NCBI GenBank assembly: GCA_028292305.1 | Contig: JAQGMQ010000864.1 | Location: forward strand, 1 to 8,272 | DNA: 8,272 bases | Direction: 5' to 3' | DNA from: Rhodoferax sp. | Lineage (GTDB): Bacteria; Pseudomonadota; Gammaproteobacteria; Burkholderiales; Burkholderiaceae_C | Shown here: positions 1-5,685 of the stretch, piece by piece | Numbering within the stretch: position 1 is the stretch's first letter | How the letters are laid out: every line of letters starts with the position of its first letter | The notes under the pieces: generated by a model | What the model was told of the DNA's origin: nothing | Databases searched by the model: none | Seen by the model: the letters and a program-made list of their open reading frames with translations, nothing else | Position numbers and translations under genes: made by a program

Positions 1-2161
1 CTTCGGCATGGCCGGCGGTTACCTGGGCCAGATGGGCACGCCGTTCGGCAACGTCGACTCCGACTTCTTCTACCGCCTGATGCTGACCGCCGACCAGGTG
101 GCCAAGACCAAGGCCGCCGCCAGCCCGCAGATCCAGGACCTGATGGCCGGCTTTGCCGCGGGCTACAACCGGCTGCTGCGCGACACGCCCGCGGCCCAGG
201 TGCCGACCGCCTGCCGCGGTGCGGCGTGGCTGCGGCCCATGACCGAGAGCGACGCCTACCTGCGCGTGCTGCAGGCTGCGCTCACGGCCAGCTCGCTCGG
301 CTTCATCAGCCAGATCGGCAGTGCCCAGCCACCAGGTTCGGCCAAACTGGCCCAGCTGGACAAGGCCACCGCGGTGCCCACGCCGCTCGCGCAATACGAG
401 GCGGGCCCGATCGCCCAGGCGCTGGTGAAGGTGCGCGACCACTCCATCGGCTCCAACGGCTACGGCCTGGGCCTGGACGCCACCGACAACGGCAAGGGCC
501 TGCTGCTGGCCAATCCGCATTTCCCGTGGTGGGGCGTGTTGCGCATGCACCAGCTGCAGCTCACGGTGGAGAGCGAGAACTACGACGTGTCGGGCGCCAC
601 GCTGCTGGGCATCCCGATCCCGCTGATCGGCTTCAACAGCAAGCTGGCGTGGACGCACACCTTGTCGACCGACAACCGCTTCACCCTGCGCTTGCTGGCG
701 CTCGACCCGGCCAGCCCCACGCGCTACGTCAAGGACGGCAAATCGGTGGCCATGACCGCCGTGCCGATCACTATCAGCGGCCTGGCCCCGAACGGCAGCG
801 TCGTGCCCGTCACGCGCACGCTCTACACCACCGAATACGGCCCGATGCTGATGGACACCAGCTTCACCTGGAGCAGCGGCACCGCGTTCGCCATCCAGGA
901 CGCGAACTTCGGCAACTACAAACTCATGGACCAGCTGCTGGTCAACGGCAAGGCCGACAGCGTGGACAGTTTGCGCGCCGCGTCCAGCACCTACATGGCG
1001 CTGCCCTGGGTCAACACCATCGCCGCCGACAGCGCCGGCGCCACGCTGTTCGCCAACTACTCGGTGGCCGCCAACGTAGCCGATGCGCAGCTGCTCGGTG
1101 GCTGCGTGCCCGGCGCTTCGGTGGGCGCACCGTTCGATGCGCTGATGGCCTCGACCGGCCTGGTGGTGCTGAGCGGCACCACGGCGGCCTGCGACTGGGC
1201 CGGTGTGGTGCCCGCGGCGGCCAAGCCTTGGGTCAAGCGTTCGGACTATGTGGTCAACACCAACGACAGCCACTGGTGGCCGAGCCTGAATACCTTCCTC
1301 AGCGGCTTCCCGAAGATCCTGGCCACCGGCCCGAACGCCGAACGCCAGCCGCAGAACAACCGCACCCTGACCGGCCACGTGCAGGTGCAGGACCGCCTCT
1401 CGGGCAACGACGGCCTGGTGGGCAAACGCTTCAACATGGCCAACCTGCAGCAGGTGCTGCTGCAGACGCGTTTCTACCGTGCCGAACGCTGGCTGCCCGG
1501 CTTCACCACCGCCTGCCTGGCGTCGACCACGGCCAGCGTGGCCGCGCGCGACGCCTGCTCCGTGCTGCAGGCCTGGAACAAGACCAACGGCCAGGCCAGC
1601 CAGGGCGCGATCCTGTTCCAGGAGCTGTACCTGGCGCTGGGCGAGCTGAATGCATCCAGCTGGTGGGCCGTGCCTTTCGACGCGGCCAACCCCATCGACA
1701 CGCCGCGCGACGCAGCGGGTTTCACCGCGGCGCTCGCGCAGCTGGAAACCCTGGTGGCTTCAACGCAGTTCGATACGCCCATGAAGCGCCGCACGCGCCC
1801 GCAGGACGTGCAGCTGCTGGTGCGCGCCGACGGCAACATCGCCGTGCCCGGCGGCGCCAAGACCTTCTACAACTGGAACGGCGTGAAGACCGAAGTCGCG
1901 CCCGGCAGCTTCGTCTACACCGCCGACCCGTTGACGCAGGCCGGTGCCGCGGGCAACAGCTACATCCAGTTCGTCACCTGGGACAGCGCCGGCCCGGTGG
2001 CCGAGGGCATCCTCACCTACGGCCAGTCGTCCAACCCGGCCAGCCCGTTCTACAGCGACCAGACGCGCAAATACGCCGCCGGCCAATGGAACAAGCTGCC
2101 CTACACCGAGTCGCAGATCAAGGCCGACGCGGGTTACAGCGTGGTGGACATTGCCGAATGA
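1..2161 (+). CDS. Penicillin acylase family protein, PvdQ/aculeacin acylase-like (5' truncated)
   Basis: N-terminal-nucleophile amidohydrolase, normally exported to the periplasm and self-cleaved into alpha and beta chains; relatives remove acyl chains from N-acyl-homoserine lactones, the pyoverdine precursor or aculeacin. The frame is open at base 1 (FGMAGGYLG), so the signal peptide and start lie outside. Compared from memory with PvdQ, roughly 85 residues are missing. Counting from the Met at 8, the alpha-chain end includes SDFFYRL and GFAAGYNRLLRD. The cleavage site is Gly148-Ser149 (SIGSNGYGLG), making Ser149 the beta-chain nucleophile. His171 in NPHFPWWG equals PvdQ His-beta23, and Asn419 in VNTNDSHW equals the oxyanion Asn-beta269. 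The WTHTLSTDNRFTL block has Leu where PvdQ has the oxyanion Val70. The C-terminal YGQSSNPASPFYSDQ block is intact and ends naturally at TGA. Family is sure; the substrate is unknown, and AHL quenching is only a possibility. The next gene probably overlaps its end. Confidence 0.93.
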   Translation, partial: FGMAGGYLGQMGTPFGNVDSDFFYRLMLTADQVAKTKAAASPQIQDLMAGFAAGYNRLLRDTPAAQVPTACRGAAWLRPMTESDAYLRVLQAALTASSLGFISQIGSAQPPGSAKLAQLDKATAVPTPLAQYEAGPIAQALVKVRDHSIGSNGYGLGLDATDNGKGLLLANPHFPWWGVLRMHQLQLTVESENYDVSGATLLGIPIPLIGFNSKLAWTHTLSTDNRFTLRLLALDPASPTRYVKDGKSVAMTAVPITISGLAPNGSVVPVTRTLYTTEYGPMLMDTSFTWSSGTAFAIQDANFGNYKLMDQLLVNGKADSVDSLRAASSTYMALPWVNTIAADSAGATLFANYSVAANVADAQLLGGCVPGASVGAPFDALMASTGLVVLSGTTAACDWAGVVPAAAKPWVKRSDYVVNTNDSHWWPSLNTFLSGFPKILATGPNAERQPQNNRTLTGHVQVQDRLSGNDGLVGKRFNMANLQQVLLQTRFYRAERWLPGFTTACLASTTASVAARDACSVLQAWNKTNGQASQGAILFQELYLALGELNASSWWAVPFDAANPIDTPRDAAGFTAALAQLETLVASTQFDTPMKRRTRPQDVQLLVRADGNIAVPGGAKTFYNWNGVKTEVAPGSFVYTADPLTQAGAAGNSYIQFVTWDSAGPVAEGILTYGQSSNPASPFYSDQTRKYAAGQWNKLPYTESQIKADAGYSVVDIAE

Positions 2162-2852
2162 GCTGAGCCATCCGACCGGCGCGGGCCGGCCGGTCTGCGC
2201 CGTCTGCGCGCGGCCGGCCAGCGCCTGCATCTGCCGCTGGGTGGCGGTGGGCGGGCCGGTGGCCCATGCCACCGAAGTGCTGATCCTGCAGCATCCGCTC
2301 GAAGTGGCCAATGCCAAGAACAGCGCGCGGCTGCTGCACCTGTGCCTGCCGAAGAGCCGGCTCGTCGTCGGCGAGGCCTTCACCGATGCCGCCAGCCTGT
2401 ACGCGCCATGGCGCTATGCGGGCGATGCGGAAGGTGCGGATGAAGCGAATGACGCGAATGACGCTCCGGCGCCGCACCGGCTGCTGCTGCTCTATCCCGA
2501 GAGCCCGCTGGACCAGGCCGAAGATCTTCAGCCGCCGCCCGCGCTCGATGCTGCGGCGCTGCGCGACCCGTCGACGCTGCGCCTGGTCGTGCTCGACGCC
2601 ACCTGGCGCAAGAGCCGCAAGATGCTGTACGCCAGCCCGCCGCTGCAGCGCCTGCCGCGGCTCGCGTTGCAGGCCATGCCCGCGTCCAGGTACACGATCC
2701 GCAAGGCGCACAAGCCCGACCAGTTGTCGACGCTGGAGGCGACCTGCGCCGCGCTGGCGCAACTGGAGGGGCAGGGGGCTGCCGCCAGGTTCCAGCCGCT
2801 GCTGGACGCGTTCGACGGCTTCGTGGCGCAGCAGGCGGCGTACCGCCCGTAG
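2151..2852 (+). CDS. DTW domain protein, tRNA-uridine aminocarboxypropyltransferase (TapT/YfiP-like)
   Basis: Members of this family move the 3-amino-3-carboxypropyl group of S-adenosylmethionine to uridine 47 of tRNA (acp3U), a cytoplasmic reaction shown for E. coli TapT. From the chosen start the protein has 233 residues. Cysteines 16, 19, 26 and 28 form the family's CxxC-x6-CxC cluster (CAVCARPASACIC), probably metal-binding. The name motif D-x-T-W is seen as Asp149-Ala-Thr-Trp152 within LDATWRKSRKM. The conserved YTIRKAHKPDQLSTLEA block follows. No ATG or GTG lies before the Cys cluster without a long overlap with the acylase gene. TTG at 2151 (weak GGTGGA-like sequence upstream) or CTG at 2163 are the plausible starts; I chose TTG. 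Either would couple translation to the acylase, although the functions appear unrelated. An acidic, repeat-containing insertion lies between the WRY and HRLLLLYP segments. Function is confident; the start is not. Confidence 0.88.
   Translation: MPNELSHPTGAGRPVCAVCARPASACICRWVAVGGPVAHATEVLILQHPLEVANAKNSARLLHLCLPKSRLVVGEAFTDAASLYAPWRYAGDAEGADEANDANDAPAPHRLLLLYPESPLDQAEDLQPPPALDAAALRDPSTLRLVVLDATWRKSRKMLYASPPLQRLPRLALQAMPASRYTIRKAHKPDQLSTLEATCAALAQLEGQGAAARFQPLLDAFDGFVAQQAAYRP
2445..2462 (+). repeat. Two tandem copies of a 9-bp unit inside the DTW gene
   Basis: GCGAATGAC occurs twice in direct succession, in frame, encoding Ala-Asn-Asp twice within the acidic stretch GDAEGADEANDANDAPAPH. The stretch sits between conserved segments of the DTW protein, so it is probably a surface loop that expanded by replication slippage. 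Each unit is three codons, so copy changes would not break the frame. Confidence 0.7.
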
Positions 2853-2873
2853 CAACGGCAGCCTTGGCTGGCG

Positions 2874-3404
2874 TTACTTGGTCGACTGTGCCTCGGCCAT
2901 GGCCCGGGCCGTGGCGATGCGCATCTTCTCCATCATCGGCGCCACGCGCGACTGCACCAGCACCATCGTCTTCTGCATCACGATGGGCATCTTGGTGGTC
3001 AGCGCCTCGCCGGCCGGGCTGCGGTAGAAGGCCACCAGGCCGTCGACTTCTTCCTGGGTGAAACTTTCCTGGTAGAGCTGCACGTACAGGGGCTTGAGCG
3101 TGGCCCACGACATTTCTTCCTTCATGGCCTCGGCGAACTGGCGCGGCGCGTTGTCCAGAAACCGCTGCAGCTGCGGCGTGATCTTCTTGCCGACCAGCGT
3201 CTGCGCCATGCCCTGGCGCAAGGTGTTTTCCATGTTGGCATTGACCGACTCCATGATGGCTTCGCTCTTGGTGGCGACCAGCAGGGCTTCGACGGATTCG
3301 GTGGTGGGCGGCTCGGCGTGGCAGGCGAAAGCGGCCGTCAGCAGGGCCAGGGCGGCGAGCAGTCGGCGCAGGGCCAGGGTCGGTGGGGGCGCGTGGTTCG
3401 GCAT
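2874..3404 (-). CDS. Exported DUF2059 domain protein
   Basis: This 176-residue protein belongs to the DUF2059 family of exported proteins of unknown biochemical role. Residues 1-30 form a Sec signal peptide: a polar start, Arg13-Arg14, a Leu/Ala-rich core and a likely cut after ACHA. Residues 101-140 carry the family hallmark, LYxxLYQESFTQEEVDG followed by AFYRSPAGEAL and KMP. The mature part looks helical with amphipathic stretches, so a periplasmic or envelope location is expected. The gene converges on the DTW gene with only 21 bp between the stops and no convincing terminator there. No Shine-Dalgarno sequence precedes the ATG; the bases just upstream read CTTTATCCC. With the promoter candidate next to it, a nearly leaderless message is possible. 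The GNAT gene ends 63 bp upstream on the same strand, so read-through is also possible. Family is confident; function is unknown. Confidence 0.9.
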   Translation of the reverse strand: MPNHAPPPTLALRRLLAALALLTAAFACHAEPPTTESVEALLVATKSEAIMESVNANMENTLRQGMAQTLVGKKITPQLQRFLDNAPRQFAEAMKEEMSWATLKPLYVQLYQESFTQEEVDGLVAFYRSPAGEALTTKMPIVMQKTMVLVQSRVAPMMEKMRIATARAMAEAQSTK

Positions 3405-3420
3405 GGGATAAAGAATAGCA
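3405..3420 (-). promoter_or_regulatory. Possible extended -10 promoter for the DUF2059 gene
   Basis: Read on the minus strand, TGCTATTCT fits an extended -10 element: TGn at 3420-3418 and TATTCT at 3417-3412. No good -35 hexamer lies at 16-18 bp. The expected transcription start would be only a base or so from the ATG at 3404, which agrees with the missing ribosome binding site but needs 5'-end mapping. This is inference from a short motif. Confidence 0.3.
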
Positions 3421-3429
3421 GCCCAAGCG

Positions 3430-3452
3430 CAACCCAGCGGCGGCCTGGGTTG
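3430..3452 (-). terminator. Hairpin between GNAT and DUF2059 genes, weak terminator or operator candidate
   Basis: A perfect 8-bp stem pairs CAACCCAG (3430-3437) with CTGGGTTG (3445-3452) around a 7-base loop. It sits 15 bp past the GNAT stop and about 25 bp before the DUF2059 start. No T-run follows on either strand, so it is not a textbook intrinsic terminator. It could weaken read-through from the GNAT operon or be a regulator site upstream of the DUF2059 gene. Confidence 0.35.
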
Positions 3453-3467
3453 ATCCTGGATGTAAAT

Positions 3468-4007
3468 CTACGGTACCAGGTCGGCGGCGGCGGCTTTGCG
3501 CAGATCGCACCACAGGTGGACCTTGTTGAAGAAGACGTCGCCCACCCGCGTGGCCAGCGGCTCCACGCCGAACGGGACGAAGCCGCAGCGCCGGTACAGC
3601 GCCTCGGCGGCGGCATTGCCTTCGGTCACCGTGAGCTGCACCAGCCGGGCGCCCGGTTGCGCGCGGGCGTGGTCCAGCACCGCCTCTACCAGCCGCCAGC
3701 CGACACCTTGGCCGGCCACGTCAACACCTACGGACATGCCGAACAGCGTGGCCTTGTGGCGGGTCTTCTCGCGCAGTTCAAAAGACACGCCCGCCACGCC
3801 CACCAGCGCCGTGCCGCGCAGCGCGCCGAACACCGCATCGGGCCCGTCCTCGGCAACCCGCGCCTGCCACCAGGACAAGGGCAGTGCCTGGCGCTCGGCC
3901 GGGCTGGAGCTGAAGGCCTCGGGGTGGTCGGCATAGGCCTGCAGCATCAGCGCGCGGTAGGCCGCTGCGTGTTCGGGCCGGAGCCGGGCGATGCGGATGG
4001 CCGTCAT
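3468..4007 (-). CDS. GNAT family N-acetyltransferase
   Basis: Acetyl-CoA-dependent acyltransferase of the GCN5-related superfamily, 179 residues, cytoplasmic; the acceptor cannot be deduced. The N-terminal part IRIARLRPEHAAAYRALMLQ is typical of the first strand and helix. Residues 55-77 give the central strands (DAVFGALRG, LVGVAGVSFE). Motif A is at 91-106 (MSVGVDVAGQGVGWRL): the acetyl-CoA pyrophosphate loop is Gly99-Gln-Gly-Val-Gly103, but the usual first Arg/Gln is Ala98. Motif B includes LTVTEGNAAAEALYRRCGF at 125-143, with Asn131 and Tyr138 in their usual places. The ATG shares one base (4007) with the TGA of the upstream membrane-protein gene, a TGATG arrangement that implies translational coupling, in keeping with the poor Shine-Dalgarno sequence. 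Superfamily is confident; substrate is not assigned. Confidence 0.92.
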   Translation of the reverse strand: MTAIRIARLRPEHAAAYRALMLQAYADHPEAFSSSPAERQALPLSWWQARVAEDGPDAVFGALRGTALVGVAGVSFELREKTRHKATLFGMSVGVDVAGQGVGWRLVEAVLDHARAQPGARLVQLTVTEGNAAAEALYRRCGFVPFGVEPLATRVGDVFFNKVHLWCDLRKAAAADLVP

Positions 4008-4324
4008 CAGGTGATGAGGGGGACGGCGGGTTTGCGAAACAGCACCCAGAGTGTGTAGCCGGCCAGCAGCGTGCCGATCGGGAAGATCCACAGCTGCACC
4101 ACCGACACCAGCAGCAACGGCCAGCGTGCCCAGCGCCGGGCCGCGATCAGCGCCGCCGCGCCGGTCACCTCCACCACACCAAAGAGCGCAAACGCCGCCG
4201 CGATGGGCCCGCCGATCCAGGTGAAAATTTCGTGCACGAAGCTGCCCGAAACATAGGGCGCAAACTGCGCGGCCGCGGCCCACAGCAGCAGCACGCAGCC
4301 GATCACGAACAGGCCCAGCAGCAC
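4007..4324 (-). CDS. Small integral membrane protein of unknown function
   Basis: A 105-residue hydrophobic protein if begun at the GTG at 4324. Three or four membrane segments are visible, about residues 1-20, 34-57 and 66-97. The last contains WIFPIGTLLAGYTLWVLFR, a pattern I recognise from many uncharacterised small bacterial membrane proteins. I do not know its function. The start is uncertain: the frame stays open upstream and reads as plausible protein (NPRLHALIVAWLHVLLG) before reaching the end of the SRPBCC gene. There is no ATG there; CTG at 4354 or a rare ATC at 4366 would be needed, and an AAGGA lies about 11 bases before that ATC. The gene sits between the SRPBCC and GNAT genes and overlaps the latter by one base, so the three are probably co-transcribed. 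Real gene likely; exact N-terminus open. Confidence 0.78.
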   Translation of the reverse strand: MLLGLFVIGCVLLLWAAAAQFAPYVSGSFVHEIFTWIGGPIAAAFALFGVVEVTGAAALIAARRWARWPLLLVSVVQLWIFPIGTLLAGYTLWVLFRKPAVPLIT

Positions 4325-4374
4325 ATGCAGCCAGGCGACGATGAGCGCGTGCAGGCGTGGGTTGATGTGAAGGC

Positions 4375-4872
4375 CTATTCCTTGATCTCGGCTTCGACCA
4401 GCTGCATCAGCAGGGTCAGCGATTCCTGCCAGCCCATGTAGCAGGCCTCGGTGGGAATCATCGCCGGGATGCCTTCCTGCACGAAGTGCGCCTCGGTACC
4501 GCAGAACACCTCGCGCAGCGTCACCGTGGTCTGCATCACGCCCGGCAGGTTCGCGTCTTCGAATTTGGCGGTGTAGCGGATCTTCTCGTGCGGCACCAGC
4601 TCCAGGTACTCACCCCCGAACGAATGGCTGCCGCCGGTGGTGAAATTGGTGAACGACATGCGGTAGCTGCCGCCGACCTTGGCATCCATCTGGTGCACGG
4701 TGCAGGTGAAGCCGTGCGGCGGCAGCCACTTGGCCATGGCGGCGGGTGTCAGGAATGCGCGGTAGATGCGCTCCGGCGTGGCGCGGATCACGCGGTGCAG
4801 ACGCACGGTGCCGGTCTGGCCGCCGCCTGGCTTGGTTTCGGTCTCGGTCTCGGTCTCGGTCTGGTTCGGCAT
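4375..4872 (-). CDS. SRPBCC family protein, AHSA1 (activator of Hsp90 ATPase-like) type
   Basis: A 165-residue START-like helix-grip protein of the AHSA1/CalC group. Bacterial members are small cytoplasmic proteins with a deep cavity for hydrophobic ligands, and few have known ligands. The hallmark opening is RVIRATPERIYRAFLTPAAM followed by KWLPPHGF, then GGSYRMSF and GGEYLELVPHEKIRYTAKFE. The C-terminal helix ends QESLTLLMQLVEAEIKE. Before the domain is a short tail of Thr-Glu repeats (residues 5-14) that is not part of the fold. The ATG has a good ribosome binding site, AGGAA at 4884-4880, seven bases away. It is first in the likely operon with the membrane-protein and GNAT genes. A 15-bp palindrome lies about 77 bp upstream. 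Related genes often sit beside ArsR-type regulators, but none is present in this window. Confidence 0.92.
   Translation of the reverse strand: MPNQTETETETETKPGGGQTGTVRLHRVIRATPERIYRAFLTPAAMAKWLPPHGFTCTVHQMDAKVGGSYRMSFTNFTTGGSHSFGGEYLELVPHEKIRYTAKFEDANLPGVMQTTVTLREVFCGTEAHFVQEGIPAMIPTEACYMGWQESLTLLMQLVEAEIKE
4831..4860 (-). repeat. Hexamer microsatellite encoding a Thr-Glu tract in the SRPBCC gene
   Basis: On the coding (minus) strand ACCGAG occurs three times, followed by ACCGAA and ACCAAG, giving Thr-Glu four times and then Thr-Lys (residues 5-14). The tract lies right after the start codon region. Hexamer repeats slip easily but keep the frame, so copy-number differences between strains would change tail length, not switch the gene off. 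Confidence 0.85.
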
Positions 4873-4948
4873 GGTCTGGTTCCTGTAAGCAGAGGACGGC
4901 CCTCTGAATGTACGACGAAGCAGGGTGCCCGAAATCGACAGGCCCGAA

Positions 4949-4963
4949 GTTTCAAAGTGAAAC
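4949..4963. promoter_or_regulatory. Palindrome GTTTCA-AAG-TGAAAC, candidate operator
   Basis: Perfect 6-bp arms around three bases (GTTTCAAAGTGAAAC), AT-rich against a very GC-rich background. It lies 77 bp upstream of the SRPBCC start and 21 bp past the cupin stop. Size and spacing suit a dimeric helix-turn-helix repressor or activator. No T-run follows on either strand, so a terminator for the cupin gene is less likely. No regulator gene is in the window, so the binding protein is unknown. Confidence 0.4.
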
Positions 4964-4983
4964 GGTGCGCGGCTGAGGCCGGC

Positions 4984-5451
4984 TCAATCCACAAAAATCG
5001 TATCGTCCTTCGGCTGCGGCGGGATCTTGATGGCCAGCGCCTTTACCGGGCCGCTGGTGACGATGGTGCCGGCGTGCGCCGTGCCCTTTGGAATGATGAG
5101 CAGCGTGCCGGGCTTGAATTCCTTGCGTTCGCCGCCGAGCCACATCGAGCCGCTGCCTTCGATGATGTACTGGATCTCGTCGGTCTTGGCGTGGATGTGT
5201 TTGCCCACGTTGCCCGACTGGATGCCGATGGTCGCGTTGTCGGTGACGACGAAGGACTTGCCGTTCATCTCGGGGTTGGGCGTCGTCGGCAGGTCAGCGT
5301 GGCGCAACGCCATCAGGTCGATCACCATCGGTGCCAGCGGGGCGGATTGGGCGTGGGCGTCCGGCAAGACATGTTGGACCAGGGGCGAGGCGATGAGGCC
5401 GGCTGCAAAAGTGGCGGCCAGGGCGAGAGCGGGTTTGAGTCGGTAGTGCAA
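4984..5451 (-). CDS. Exported cupin domain protein
   Basis: Single-domain cupin, 155 residues from the chosen start, probably periplasmic. Residues 1-34 form a signal peptide (Arg4 and Lys6, hydrophobic core, AHA then Gln35). Cupin motif 1 is at 80-99 with His85, His87 and Glu92 (HIHAKTDE). Motif 2 is at 115-128 (GTLLIIPKGTAHAG) with His126. These four residues are the usual metal ligands of a mononuclear site. Whether it is an enzyme or a small-molecule binder cannot be told. No ATG precedes the signal sequence. TTG at 5451-5449 has AGGA at 5461-5458, six bases upstream, and gives a normal signal peptide. A farther TTG at 5496 would add 15 polar residues and has no better site. The gene is divergent from rarA, with 234 bp between the starts. 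Family is confident; start fairly so. Confidence 0.88.
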   Translation of the reverse strand: MHYRLKPALALAATFAAGLIASPLVQHVLPDAHAQSAPLAPMVIDLMALRHADLPTTPNPEMNGKSFVVTDNATIGIQSGNVGKHIHAKTDEIQYIIEGSGSMWLGGERKEFKPGTLLIIPKGTAHAGTIVTSGPVKALAIKIPPQPKDDTIFVD

Positions 5452-5589
5452 AGCAGGTCCTGTTGTGTTTTTGTTGCGCTGGCAGCCGGGTGGCAAGCTG
5501 CCGCGCGCCGTGTTCAGCCGTCGCGGACCACCGCGCGGCTGTCGAGCGCCGGCGAGTGTGCGCCTGCATCGGCTTAGCGTCCAGCAGAT

Positions 5590-5620
5590 TTGTCGGCCAA
5601 CGCCGCCGCCCCCGTATCAT
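5590..5620 (+). promoter_or_regulatory. Weak promoter-like pair upstream of rarA
   Basis: TTGTCG (5590-5595) and TATCAT (5615-5620) resemble sigma-70 -35 and -10 hexamers. They are 19 bp apart, longer than ideal. Transcription would start near 5627, giving a leader of about 60 bases to the ATG at 5686. The rest of the 234-bp gap between the cupin and rarA genes (5452-5685) shows no clear gene or structured RNA to my eye. Confidence 0.25.
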
Positions 5621-5685
5621 GTCCAGAAGCCGCCACGCCAGCCCCCGCCGGTCTGGCCGCAGACTGCAGACCGACCCCGTTGCCC

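Noticed and set aside
1944..2150. Longer DTW protein starting at ATG 1944
   Set aside because: The extra residues are Ser/Arg/Thr/Pro shadow sequence fully inside the conserved acylase C-terminus; DTW proteins begin shortly before the Cys cluster.
226..2166. 646-codon open frame overlapping the acylase on the same strand
   Set aside because: Its translation is Arg/Gly/His/Ala-rich and low in complexity, with no domain, while the other frame reads a recognisable acylase throughout. It is a GC-rich frame shadow.
2853..2873. CAGCC-TT-GGCTG inverted repeat between the convergent DTW and DUF2059 genes
   Set aside because: The two-base loop is too small to fold with this stem and no T-run follows, so I do not call a bidirectional terminator.
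5590..5685. Longer RarA from TTG 5590
   Set aside because: It adds 32 residues of Ala/Pro-rich sequence not typical of RarA; the ATG at 5686 gives the normal length.
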